64,000 nt of DNA, from positions 1 to 64,000 of the forward strand of contig NZ_JAMXFC010000021.1 in the NCBI RefSeq assembly GCF_025370755.1. Direction: 5' to 3'. The notes below the pieces were generated by a model that was not told where the DNA came from, did no database searches, and worked only from the letters and a program-made list of their open reading frames with translations. Both the position numbers and the translations under genes were made by a program. This DNA is from Laspinema sp. D2d (GTDB taxonomy: Bacteria > Cyanobacteriota > Cyanobacteriia > Cyanobacteriales > Laspinemataceae). Below are positions 9,053 to 17,360 of this stretch, in pieces (positions within the stretch are counted from its first letter, which is position 1; each line of letters begins with the position of its first letter).

Positions 9053-9110
9053 TGAGGAGTTTTAACGGGGATTTCCGCTATGCGATGCCGCTTCGATTCG
9101 GGAGAATCCA
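9024..9110 (-). ncRNA. Candidate Yfr1-like small RNA (tentative)
   Basis: Read on the minus strand, ACTCCTCAC (plus 9052-9060) sits directly before a perfect 8-bp hairpin (9032-9039 with 9045-9052, loop of five) followed by seven T residues. The cyanobacterial RNA Yfr1 is known for an unpaired ACUCCUCACAC motif just 5' of its terminator hairpin. This copy matches the first nine bases and then differs. I could not see a clear 5' stem-loop or promoter, and the 5' end given is a guess. The alternative is the hairpin end of a decayed IS200/IS605-type element, which often looks similar. Confidence 0.3.
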
Positions 9111-9446
9111 ACAGAGTAAAGGGCAGTAAATGATGCTGAACATCGTTATAACGAGCAGAATCCATAAGCTGTTGATAATTTCAGGAGTCATGGTTTTATC
9201 TGGCGTCCCATCCCCTCTGGAGTTTAATCAGAGTAGATGCTTGCCATCCTCGAATTCAATAAGGGTTTTAGGGTATCTGATTTAATTATCGCCGATCGCC
9301 TCTCCATTTGTAGTAAAAATTACATAAAACTTTATATATTCATGATAAGCAGGGAGCAAATCTACTTATTTTTCCGAGCTATAAAAATCGCCCTCCCCCG
9401 ATCGCCGGAAGAGGACGAGTTTCCCCACCAAGGGACCCCATTTCGA

Positions 9447-11102
9447 TTAAGTGCGGGCTAACAAAGGAGCTGCACCAAGTAGGGTTTTGGTATAGGGATG
9501 CTGAGGATTGGTGAAAATCTCGCGGGTGTTGCCGAGTTCTACAATTTGACCCGAATTCATCACCGCAATGCGATCGCAGAAAAACCGCGCTACCCACAAA
9601 TCATGGGTAATAAACAAATAAGTTAGGTCAAATTCCTGCTTGAGTTCCAACATCAACTCCAATACCTGAGTTTGGACGCTGGCATCTAACATACTCACCG
9701 GCTCATCACAAATCAGTAACTGAGGCTGGGTAATCAAAGCGCGGGCGATCGCGACTCGTTGCTGTTGACCCCCGGACAAATCCGAAGGATAGCGCTCATA
9801 AAAGTCTGCTGCTGGAGTTAACCCTACCCGTTCCAACATCTTCATCACCAATTGTTTAGCTTGCTCTGGCGTGGCTAAATGATGAATAAACAACGGGTCA
9901 GCAATGCTTTGTCCTACCGTCATCATCGGATTAAGACAAGCGTGAGGGTCTTGAAACACCATCTGGATCTGTCTGCGTTGTTGCTGCATGGACCGCCGGG
10001 ACAGTTGAGTGAGTTCCTGACCTAAAAATTCCACCTGACCCCCTGTAGGGGTCACCAGTTGTAAAATTGTGCGAGAGAGGGTACTTTTTCCACAGCCGGA
10101 TTCTCCCACTAACCCGAGAATTTCTCCTTTGTAAATCTGTAAATTAACTCCATCCACCGCTTTAATCGTCTGGCTTTGTTTCCCCGACAGCCAGCGATCG
10201 AGTAAGTTAGTTTCTAAGGTATAATGCTGCTGTAAGTCTTTCAGGGAAAGTAAAGGAGTGGATTTGAGGTCGGGAGGGGTTTCTACCGCATCCGGGTCGA
10301 TCGCCTGAATATGTAAGGCAGCTTTCAGCAGAGATTGTGTATAGGGATGTTGGGGATTAAACAAAACCTCTTGAGTTTTGCCGGTTTCTACCATTTCGCC
10401 TTTATACATGACCGCAATGCGATCGCAATATTCCCCGACCATTGCCAAATCGTGAGAAATCAGCAACAGGGCCAAATCCCGCTCCCGACAGAGACGAGTA
10501 AGTTCCTGTAAAATTTCCGCTGAAACCGTCACATCTAAACTGGTAGTCGGTTCATCGGCGACAATTAACTTGGGATCGAGCAACAGTGCCAAGGCGATCG
10601 CCACCCGTTGGCGCATCCCCCCACTAAACTCATGAGGATATTGAGACCATCGCGCTGCTGGAATCTTAACCGCCTCCAAAGTGGCGATCGCCTTGTCCTT
10701 AGCCTGTTTCCGGCTTAAATTCGGTTGATGAGCGTTTAGAGTCTCTATACAATGATCTCCTATCGTCATCAGAGGGTCTAACCTCGTCATCGGGTCTTGG
10801 AAAATCAGGGCCACGGCTTCCCCTCGAAACCGGCGCAACTCCGATGGGGTTAAATCAAACACAGACTGACCCTTAAAAAAAACTTGTCCCTCCACCAAGC
10901 TAGAAGGAGGCAACAATCGCATCGCTGCTCGTCCTAAAGTAGACTTCCCGCAGCCGGATTCTCCCACCAGTCCCATCCGTTCCCCCGGTGACAGGGTAAA
11001 AGATACCCCATCCACCGCCCAAACCGACTCACTCCCACCCCTACCGCGTCCGGTAGGGTAGGCAACTCGCAGATTTTCTACACGAAATAAAGCGTCATTC
11101 AT
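9447..11102 (-). CDS. Peptide-type ABC transporter, fused double ATP-binding protein
   Basis: Predicted 551 residues with two complete ABC ATPase domains in one chain, as in GsiA-type subunits and DppD-DppF fusions. Domain 1 (about 5-260) has Walker A GESGCGKST at 47-55, signature FSGGMRQRVAIA and Walker B LIVADEPTTSLD. Domain 2 (about 290-550) repeats GESGCGKST, LSGGQQQRVAIA and LLICDEPVSMLD. Both carry the extended oligopeptide-transporter C-terminal segment (NPQHPYTQSLL and NPQHPYTKTLL). All catalytic motifs are intact. The protein should energise uptake of peptides or another DppA-type ligand at the inner membrane. No permease or binding protein is encoded nearby, so it must work with subunits encoded elsewhere. 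No clear ribosome binding site precedes the ATG at 11102. Confidence 0.92.
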   Translation of the reverse strand: MNDALFRVENLRVAYPTGRGRGGSESVWAVDGVSFTLSPGERMGLVGESGCGKSTLGRAAMRLLPPSSLVEGQVFFKGQSVFDLTPSELRRFRGEAVALIFQDPMTRLDPLMTIGDHCIETLNAHQPNLSRKQAKDKAIATLEAVKIPAARWSQYPHEFSGGMRQRVAIALALLLDPKLIVADEPTTSLDVTVSAEILQELTRLCRERDLALLLISHDLAMVGEYCDRIAVMYKGEMVETGKTQEVLFNPQHPYTQSLLKAALHIQAIDPDAVETPPDLKSTPLLSLKDLQQHYTLETNLLDRWLSGKQSQTIKAVDGVNLQIYKGEILGLVGESGCGKSTLSRTILQLVTPTGGQVEFLGQELTQLSRRSMQQQRRQIQMVFQDPHACLNPMMTVGQSIADPLFIHHLATPEQAKQLVMKMLERVGLTPAADFYERYPSDLSGGQQQRVAIARALITQPQLLICDEPVSMLDASVQTQVLELMLELKQEFDLTYLFITHDLWVARFFCDRIAVMNSGQIVELGNTREIFTNPQHPYTKTLLGAAPLLART

Positions 11103-11126
11103 GGTTGTTGGTTGTTGGTTATTTGA

Positions 11127-11337
11127 TGGGAGACGGGAGATGGGGGAGATGGGGGAGATAGGGGGGATGGGGGAGATAGGGGGGATTGACTTAAGTCCTT
11201 AATCCCCCCTTCAACGTCAAGACTTCAGTCGTTTTCTCTCCCCATCCTCCCCATCCTCCCCATCCTCCCCATCCTCCCCATCTCCCCCATCCCCCCCATC
11301 TCCCCCATCCTCCCCATCCTCCCCATCTCCCCCATCC
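11127..11337. repeat. Facing purine and pyrimidine tandem repeats
   Basis: Between two minus-strand genes, 11127-11186 is a plus-strand purine tract built of GGGGGAGAT-like units. About 50 bases later, 11238-11337 is a pyrimidine tract built of CCCCATCCT and CCCCATCT units. The two arrays are roughly reverse complements and could form a large imperfect cruciform. Purine-rich G-runs could also fold into quadruplexes. No gene is present in this spacer. Confidence 0.75.
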
Positions 11338-11904
11338 TCATTGCGGTTTATCAAAGCGCCGCATTAAATAGGCTACGCCGAAATCGCCATTGGGGTGTTG
11401 TTCGAGAACTTCCGCGAGTTCAAAGACCATTTCCGCAACGTCTGGACCTAATTTTTCGATAGTGGCATCCCGTTCTTTTTCCGATTGAAGGGCCGCTCGC
11501 ACTCGGGCTTGCCATTCCCCCGAAAAAATCTGTTCTAGGCTATCATGGAGTTCTAGTTCTTCGAGGATTTCCCATTCCCCGCGATCGCACCAGAACCCAC
11601 CGCAACTGGGACAGCGTTCCACATAGAACGGGTTTTTTGCCATTACTTTGGAACGGGAAAGATAGCGATTACATTCGGGACATAATCCCGCTTTCATGTC
11701 CGTCTCAGGGGGCATAAAATGGGTGCCGACTTCGCGAGCGACGTAGGTTGGGGGAATCATCTGCCGACGTTGCTGCGATCGCCAGGGTTCGTAGTCGGTT
11801 GAGGAAATCCAACTGCCTTGACATTCCGCGCAGTGCTTGACGGGGAGATCCCCGGACAAAAATCCATCGACTAGGGTCTCATTCTTATCTTTTGGGCATT
11901 GCAT
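11338..11904 (-). CDS. zf-TFIIB zinc-ribbon domain protein
   Basis: Predicted 188 residues with two treble-clef/zinc-ribbon units of the zf-TFIIB family. The first is at the N-terminus (MQCP with Cys3, then CAEC at 25-28). The second follows about residue 75 (LCPEC, then RCPSCGGFWCDRGEW). The GxWxDRGEW end is the family hallmark. The C-terminal 70 residues are helical and charged. The function of these small proteins is unknown; nucleic-acid binding is assumed only from the fold. The ATG at 11904 is preceded by GAAAGAG, a usable ribosome binding site. The stop lies at the edge of the pyrimidine repeat. Confidence 0.8.
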   Translation of the reverse strand: MQCPKDKNETLVDGFLSGDLPVKHCAECQGSWISSTDYEPWRSQQRRQMIPPTYVAREVGTHFMPPETDMKAGLCPECNRYLSRSKVMAKNPFYVERCPSCGGFWCDRGEWEILEELELHDSLEQIFSGEWQARVRAALQSEKERDATIEKLGPDVAEMVFELAEVLEQHPNGDFGVAYLMRRFDKPQ

Positions 11905-12014
11905 GGCTCTTTCTTTCCCGGTTACACCTTCAAAAATGGGACTTGGAACGAATGGGGGCTAGACAGTCCAGGAGGGGCGATCGCGCATCCGGACTTTAAC
12001 CCTGGCCCCTAGAA

Positions 12015-12386
12015 TTAATTAGGGGCGGGAATCGACAAAATGGCTTCGCAGTAGCCGATACAACCCTTAAGGCGATCGCGGACCTCAGACCAGCGTCGCT
12101 CACGGGTCTCCGCTTGTCGGGCCGAGACTAAAAATATCACGTCATTTCCCAACAAACGGATCTGCTTATGCAGTTCCGTTTGAAACGACTGCACCAGGGA
12201 TACCATACCGGGTTCTAGCTCATCCATCCCTAAGCTCAAGATTTGATCCTGAAACAATTGTTGTATTTCAAGTGTACTGGCTCGCACCGTCGCTTGATCA
12301 GGATTCGGCCCATTGACCGTTTCAGACAATTGGCTTAGTGCTTGCATCAAATTTTGATAACACTGGGTATGAAGATCCGGCAGCAT
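12015..12386 (-). CDS. patD: PatD-family protein (heterocyst frequency control family)
   Basis: Predicted 123 residues, all-helical, soluble. The central and C-terminal part (HKQIRLLGNDVIFLVSAR, then QAETRERRWSEVRDRL and GYCEAIL) matches my memory of the cyanobacterial PatD family, whose Anabaena member sets heterocyst frequency. No enzyme motif is present. The family also occurs in species without heterocysts, where its role is unclear. The gene is divergent from the (p)ppGpp enzyme gene, and the shared upstream region holds a perfect GTA-N8-TAC NtcA-type site at 12589-12602. NtcA control of patD has been reported in Anabaena, as I recall, which supports both calls. No strong ribosome binding site precedes the ATG at 12386. 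The family assignment is from recollection only. Confidence 0.6.
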   Translation of the reverse strand: MLPDLHTQCYQNLMQALSQLSETVNGPNPDQATVRASTLEIQQLFQDQILSLGMDELEPGMVSLVQSFQTELHKQIRLLGNDVIFLVSARQAETRERRWSEVRDRLKGCIGYCEAILSIPAPN

Positions 12387-12587
12387 AAGTTGAAGAAAGT
12401 TGTCTATATTAATAAAGTAGGCAATCCGTACAATTTAATAAAACTTTAACTTAGATATAAATTGCAAGCCTGAGCGATGCAGAGTGTCTTGCCCGATGTC
12501 AACAGCTAGGGGATTTACACATTTCCGGCCCACCTCGCAATAAAGACCCTGCACCCTCAGCTACAAGCTCCTCATTTCCGGGCTTTC

Positions 12588-12603
12588 TGTATCTGAAGAT
12601 ACA
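12588..12603. promoter_or_regulatory. NtcA-type palindrome TGTA-N8-TACA
   Basis: TGTATCTGAAGATACA is a perfect inverted repeat with the NtcA consensus GTA-N8-TAC (12589-12602). It lies about 200 bases before the PatD-family gene and 66 bases before the rsh gene. The usual -10 box 22-23 bases downstream is not evident in either direction; a TAAAAT occurs 11 bases downstream and TATTGT 41 bases downstream on the plus strand. Binding is inferred from sequence only. Confidence 0.5.
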
Positions 12604-12668
12604 ATAAATGCCCTAAAATTGATCAATCTTCTCAAGTTCACCCTATTGTTAATCCTTCAGACAGTCTT

Positions 12669-14933
12669 ATGATAATGAATCCCGTTGCGCCAACCTGCTC
12701 TTTTGATGTCGAGATTCCCGAATGGCTACAAACCTGTTTAATCTCCTATAACGAATCTCCAGACTCAACCCACCCCGATCTATCCCAGAACGATAACTCC
12801 CTGATCTGTCGGGCGTTTGAATTTGCCTATCAACTCCATGAATGTCAGCGACGCAAATCCGGCGAACCTTATATCATCCATCCGATCGCCGTTGCCGGAC
12901 TGCTGCGGGAACTTGGCGGTAGCAGCGCCATGATTGCCGCTGGGTTTTTGCATGATGTGGTCGAAGATACCGAAGTCACCCCAGAAGAAATCGAAAAGCG
13001 CTTTGGGACCGAGGTCCGCCAACTGGTCGAAGGGGTAACCAAACTCTCAAAATTTAACTTTTCCAGCAAAACCGAACGACAGGCAGAGAACTTTCGCCGG
13101 ATGTTTCTAGCGATGGCCCAAGATATCCGAGTCATCGTCGTTAAACTCGCCGATCGCCTGCATAATATGCGCACCCTAGAATCCCTCGCCGATGTCAAGC
13201 GTCAGCGCATCGCCTTGGAAACCCGCGAAATCTTTGCACCTCTAGCCAATCGCCTGGGGATCGGTCGGTTTAAATGGGAACTCGAAGACCTCGCCTTTAA
13301 ATATCTCGAACCCGAGTCCTACCGACAGATGCAAGATCTCGTCGCTGAAAAACGGATTGATCGCGAAACCCGACTGAATAAAGTCACCGAAACCCTGCGA
13401 CTGCGCCTAGAAGAACTGGGGATCGGTTGTACCGAAGTTAGTGGACGTCCCAAGCATCTGTACGGGATCTATCAAAAAATGCAGCGCCAGAACAAAAAAT
13501 TTGAAGAAATATACGACGTCGCAGCGGTGAGAATTCTCGTGCAAAAAAGCGAAGAATGCTACCGTGCCTTGGCGATCGCCCACGATGCGTTTCGTCCGCT
13601 ACCCGGTCGCTTCAAAGACTATATCGGCCTGCCTAAACCCAACCGCTATCAATCCTTGCATACCGTCGTTCTCGGACCGACAGGCAGGCCCATTGAAGTG
13701 CAAATCCGAACCGTGGAAATGCATCACGTTGCCGAGTATGGGATCGCCGCCCACTGGAAATATAAAGAAACCGGATCCAGTCACAGTAAACTCAATAACG
13801 ATGATGAGAAATTCACCTGGTTACGGCAGCTATTGGAATGGCAAAGTGACCTCAAAGACGCTCAAGAATATCTGGAAAATGTTAAGGATAATTTATTTGA
13901 TGAAGATGTCTATGTTTTTACCCCTCAAGGTGATTTAATCTCATTAAAACAAGGCGCAACCCCAGTAGATTTTGCCTATCGAATTCATACCGAAGTCGGT
14001 AACCATTGTGCAGGGGCGCGGGTGAATGAGCGACTGGTCACCTTGGATACTCCCTTAAATAATGGGGATATCGTTGAAATTCTCACCCAGAAAAATTGTC
14101 ACCCGAGTTTAGATTGGCTGAATTTCGCGATTACGACTACCGCCAAAACCCGAATTCGCCAGTGGTACAAGCGATCGCATCGGGATGAAAATGTCCAACG
14201 GGGTCGGGATATGTTGGAAAAAGAACTGGGCAAAAATGGATTTGAATCTTTGCTCAAATCGGAACAAATGCTGCAAGTGGCTCAACGCTGTAATTACCAC
14301 AGTGTAGAGGATTTACTCGCCGGAGTCGGCTATGGGGAACTCACCCTCAATCAAGTGGTGCATCGCCTCCGGGGTGAAGTCACCGATCGCCAAACTTTAG
14401 CCCAAACTCAGCCTTTGTTACTGCCCGGAGTCACCGTCAGGGCCTCTCTTCCCCCAGCACAGACGAAAGGAAAACACCCGATCGCCGGAGTCGAGGGATT
14501 GGTTTATCATTTGGCGCGATGTTGTACCCCGATCCCCGGAGAAGCCATTATTGGAATTGTCACCCGGGGCGATCGGGGTATTTCCATTCACCGCCAAGGC
14601 TGTTCTAATGTTGAAGGGATCCCAGGCGATCGCCTCGTCCCCGTCAACTGGAATCCCACAGATTGCTCCGAGGGCCGTCCTCAAAGCTATCCTGTTGAGA
14701 TTTCCATCGAAGTGCTCGATCGCGTCGGTGTACTCAACGATATTTTGTCTCGATTGAAAGATAACAATGTCAACGTCCGCAGCGCCAACGTGAAAACCTA
14801 CATGGGTAAACCGGCAACTATCGAACTGGGGATTGATATTTGCGATCGCCACCAACTCGAACGCACCTTTAACCAAATTCGCCAAATCAGCGATGTGCTA
14901 AATCTGCGACGCCTGAGTAATGCCGCCGATTAA
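12669..14933 (+). CDS. spoT: Bifunctional (p)ppGpp synthetase/hydrolase (RSH)
   Basis: Predicted 754 residues in standard RelA/SpoT order. The N-terminal HD hydrolase domain has His71, the His95-Asp96 pair (FLHDVVEDT) and DRLHNMRTL. The synthetase domain has RFKDYIGLPKPNRYQSLHT and EVQIRT. A TGS domain begins near VFTPQGDLISL. Then come a Cys-containing linker (RCCTPIPGE) and a C-terminal ACT domain (about 680-754). The HD motif is intact, so hydrolysis is expected as well as synthesis; it is probably the main stringent-response enzyme. The ATG at 12669 is followed by another ATG at 12675; either could be used, and no strong ribosome binding site separates them. The upstream NtcA-type palindrome suggests a possible link to nitrogen status. 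Confidence 0.95.
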   Translation: MIMNPVAPTCSFDVEIPEWLQTCLISYNESPDSTHPDLSQNDNSLICRAFEFAYQLHECQRRKSGEPYIIHPIAVAGLLRELGGSSAMIAAGFLHDVVEDTEVTPEEIEKRFGTEVRQLVEGVTKLSKFNFSSKTERQAENFRRMFLAMAQDIRVIVVKLADRLHNMRTLESLADVKRQRIALETREIFAPLANRLGIGRFKWELEDLAFKYLEPESYRQMQDLVAEKRIDRETRLNKVTETLRLRLEELGIGCTEVSGRPKHLYGIYQKMQRQNKKFEEIYDVAAVRILVQKSEECYRALAIAHDAFRPLPGRFKDYIGLPKPNRYQSLHTVVLGPTGRPIEVQIRTVEMHHVAEYGIAAHWKYKETGSSHSKLNNDDEKFTWLRQLLEWQSDLKDAQEYLENVKDNLFDEDVYVFTPQGDLISLKQGATPVDFAYRIHTEVGNHCAGARVNERLVTLDTPLNNGDIVEILTQKNCHPSLDWLNFAITTTAKTRIRQWYKRSHRDENVQRGRDMLEKELGKNGFESLLKSEQMLQVAQRCNYHSVEDLLAGVGYGELTLNQVVHRLRGEVTDRQTLAQTQPLLLPGVTVRASLPPAQTKGKHPIAGVEGLVYHLARCCTPIPGEAIIGIVTRGDRGISIHRQGCSNVEGIPGDRLVPVNWNPTDCSEGRPQSYPVEISIEVLDRVGVLNDILSRLKDNNVNVRSANVKTYMGKPATIELGIDICDRHQLERTFNQIRQISDVLNLRRLSNAAD

Positions 14934-14941
14934 CTCAGGGC

Positions 14942-14990
14942 AATTGATAATTGGTAATTGGTAATTGATAATTGATAATTGATAATTGAT
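14942..14990. repeat. Heptanucleotide STRR array (AATTGAT/AATTGGT)
   Basis: Seven tandem 7-base units, five AATTGAT and two AATTGGT, directly after the rsh stop codon. Heptamer arrays of this kind are the short tandemly repeated repetitive sequences known from cyanobacterial genomes. No coding potential. Confidence 0.85.
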
Positions 14991-15010
14991 ATGGGTCATT
15001 AGTCATTTTT

Positions 15011-15059
15011 CCATTATCCATTATCCATTGTCCATTATTCATTATCCATTGTCCATTGT
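15011..15059. repeat. Heptanucleotide STRR array (CCATTAT/CCATTGT)
   Basis: Seven tandem 7-base units (CCATTAT, CCATTGT and one TCATTAT) that overlap the 3' end of dusB. The stop codon and last codons of dusB lie inside the array, so the repeat has supplied the C-terminal residues WTMDNE. Confidence 0.85.
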
Positions 15060-16060
15060 TGTTGAGCGATCGCGCGATCGATTAAGTCGCATCCCTGGTC
15101 CACTGACTCCACTCGGGCTAACTGATCCCGTAGCTCTCCGGCACCGTAAAACCCTTTCACGTACCAAGTCAAATGCTTTCGCGCCTGTTGGACTCCGCGA
15201 TCGCCTTTGTACTCCCACAACCCCCGTAAATGCTCCTTCGCACATTCCAAACGCTGAATGGGAGTGGGTGCAGACAACTCCTCCCCAGTTTTCAGAAAAT
15301 GGTCAATTTCTCCCACTAAAAACGGATATCCCAAGGTTCCCCGGGAACACATCACCCCATCAGCCCCCGTTTCCTCCAAACAGCGTACCGCCATTTCCAC
15401 CGAAAAAATATCCCCATTCCCAATCACCGGAATTGATAGCACCTCCTTAACTCGGCGAATCCAGTCCCATTTCGCACTGCCGTGATATCCTTGGTCCCGA
15501 GTCCGCCCATGAATCGTAATCATTGCCGCACCCGCATCCTCCATTCCCTTGGCAAAGTCGAGGATATTAATCTCTTGATCAGACCAACCAATCCGGGTTT
15601 TCACCGTCACGGGAACTGATACGGCTTTGACTACGGCACGGATGATCGCTTCAGCAGTTTTCGGGTCCCGCAACAACGAAGAACCCCCACCATTTTTGGT
15701 AATTTTATTCACTGGGCAGCCCATATTAATATCAATGGTATCGGCCCCTTCTGCTACCGCCATTACTGCCGCCTCCGCTAAAAAATCTGGGCGACAGTCA
15801 AAAAGTTGAATACTAATCGGTCGTTCATTTGGGTCCACTTCCATAATTTTCGGGACCTCCTGCAAATAGCGCAAACTGCTCGCTTGGACCATTTCTGTGT
15901 ACATCATGGAGTCCGGTGCATAGCGACGGACCAGACGACGAAAGACTAAATCCGTAACCCCGGATAAGGGAGATTGCAAGACCCGACTTTTTACGGTGAG
16001 GTGACCAATTTTTAGAGGGGTTGCAAGTTTGTTTTGCAATTCAGGAGAAAGAACGAGCAT
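15035..16060 (-). CDS. dusB: tRNA-dihydrouridine synthase DusB
   Basis: Predicted 341 residues; flavin enzyme that reduces uridines in the D-loop of tRNA using NADPH. The FMN-binding TIM barrel spans about 10-250. The catalytic Cys115 lies in DINMGCPVNKI, followed by KNGGGSSLL. Other family motifs are VTVKTRIGW, ITIHGRTRDQGY and PVIGNGDIFS. The C-terminal helical tRNA-binding domain follows (ECAKEHLRGLWEY and beyond). Length is normal for DusB. The last six residues are encoded by the STRR array, so the original C-terminus may have been altered. The gene starts at the edge of a region with an oppositely directed AGGAGG at 16072-16077. Confidence 0.93.
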   Translation of the reverse strand: MLVLSPELQNKLATPLKIGHLTVKSRVLQSPLSGVTDLVFRRLVRRYAPDSMMYTEMVQASSLRYLQEVPKIMEVDPNERPISIQLFDCRPDFLAEAAVMAVAEGADTIDINMGCPVNKITKNGGGSSLLRDPKTAEAIIRAVVKAVSVPVTVKTRIGWSDQEINILDFAKGMEDAGAAMITIHGRTRDQGYHGSAKWDWIRRVKEVLSIPVIGNGDIFSVEMAVRCLEETGADGVMCSRGTLGYPFLVGEIDHFLKTGEELSAPTPIQRLECAKEHLRGLWEYKGDRGVQQARKHLTWYVKGFYGAGELRDQLARVESVDQGCDLIDRAIAQQQWTMDNE

Positions 16061-16751
16061 TTTGTATTTCTAGGAGGATAACCATGAAGTTAAGCCGTTC
16101 CGGATTCCAGGAAGCGGAGACCCGTTTTACCCCATTTGCCTCGGTTCTTACCTAGGGCGGATAGCGGTTCCTGGACTCATGAGGTACAGCTATTGAGCGC
16201 AGTATGTTGGCGACAAGCCAGGGCATGATCACTTACAGCGGGCTGGCTATGGTCAATAGCCAGCTTGATGCTTGCACTCCCAAAATGTAACTCATAACTA
16301 GGGGAAAGGCGGTAGCCGTGAATGTCTACAGGCTCTCATTATTCCATGCTAGACTAGAAAAATGGCATGATTTGTCCAGAGGTTTGAGAAGCTTCCGAAA
16401 CTCATCAAGTGTTGAACCTTAACCCTGGCGATCGCCACTCTTGCCCAGTCCGAAACATTTCCTCTGAATCTGTCCTCTTCATCGGTTTTTTTCCGAAGGA
16501 TTGAGCATTTAATCTATATTTAGATTCTTTTAAGGTTTTTTCTTTCCTCAAAAATTACCCTTCTCAAGCCAGAATTTAAGCAAAAATCACCCATTTTGTG
16601 AAGAAAGGTAAAGCTAGGAAAATGCAAAGAAGGTGTAGAAGAATAATGCCTATCTAGCGATCCCTTCCTCGATTGCGGAACGGAGAGAACCGCTATTGTA
16701 GCTAACGATATCAAAGCAAATCCATCCATGCACTGACCAGGAGCATCATTC
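16061..16751. other. Intergenic region with possible structured RNA
   Basis: About 690 bases upstream of both dusB (minus) and the gene at 16752 (plus). On the plus strand, AGGAGG at 16072-16077 stands six bases before an ATG that opens a 23-codon frame (16084-16155), an ideal start for such a short peptide. Downstream, about 16160-16350, the sequence is GC-balanced with a clear hairpin (CTGGCTAT pairing with ATAGCCAG near 16244-16265). It looks more like a structured RNA than spacer. I could not match it to a known RNA family. The right part (16500-16750) is AT-rich and unremarkable. Confidence 0.35.
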
Positions 16752-17360
16752 ATGCCAAATCAACCCCGTGATCTTGAATGTGGAGAATATTATCAATCTC
16801 ATCTGGAGTTAGAACTCTTAGAGCTACTAAACCAGGTAGAAGTTCCTTACCCTTGGAACCCGACCGGGATTGAGACTGAAGCGTATTTTGCCACTGTAGA
16901 AGCGTCGGTTGAACCCTTGTGGTTGACTGACGAAGCTGAGTTTGCACCGCAAGCCCAAACGGCGATCGCCGCTTTTGAGAGACTGTGGGCCGCCCATCCC
17001 TCGGAAACCTCCGTAGTGGAGAAAGTTAAAGCCGCTTTACGGCAAAAGTTTGGGACCCAAGTGCCTTCAATCTGGTTAGAGGCGATCGCAGATCGCGCTC
17101 AAACCCTCACCGCTGGAGAAACCTCGATGGCTCACCGCTTAGTCCAATGTGTCAGCGAACTGCTGCCGCAGTGGACTCCCGACGATTTACAGGTTTTAGC
17201 CAGACCCTTTGCCTATGCCATGCGAGGCGAGTCCCTCGACTCCACCGTAACTACGATCAGCCAGAAAACCTGGTCGAACTTATCGGAGATTGAAAAAGCC
17301 CGCCTCAGTTTGGCGATCGCCCGTTATGCCGTATCTGAATTAGAAAATTTTTCGGCATAA
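16752..17360 (+). CDS. Conserved-looking hypothetical protein (202 aa)
   Basis: I do not recognise this protein. It is acidic, without Cys motifs, signal peptide or membrane segment, and predicted helical throughout. The N-terminal 60 residues (LELLELLNQVEVPYPWNP and onward) contain a Pro/Trp-rich linker. The remainder reads as a bundle of amphipathic helices. AGGAG lies about ten bases before the ATG at 16752, which supports the start. Base composition and HIP1 content match the neighbours, so nothing suggests recent transfer. It precedes the CHAT-FHA gene on the same strand, but 330 bases separate them, so co-transcription is uncertain. Confidence 0.7.
   Translation: MPNQPRDLECGEYYQSHLELELLELLNQVEVPYPWNPTGIETEAYFATVEASVEPLWLTDEAEFAPQAQTAIAAFERLWAAHPSETSVVEKVKAALRQKFGTQVPSIWLEAIADRAQTLTAGETSMAHRLVQCVSELLPQWTPDDLQVLARPFAYAMRGESLDSTVTTISQKTWSNLSEIEKARLSLAIARYAVSELENFSA

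Larger units (their letters stand above)
9018..9446. other. Intergenic region with hairpin and possible small transcript
   Basis: About 430 bases between convergent genes. It contains the hairpin/T-run at 9024-9052 (minus orientation) with ACTCCTCAC just before it. A 37-codon minus-strand frame at 9078-9191 has a hydrophobic centre (SLWILLVITMFSIIYC) but no ribosome binding site. The region may be the remains of an insertion sequence end or a small RNA gene. Confidence 0.4.
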
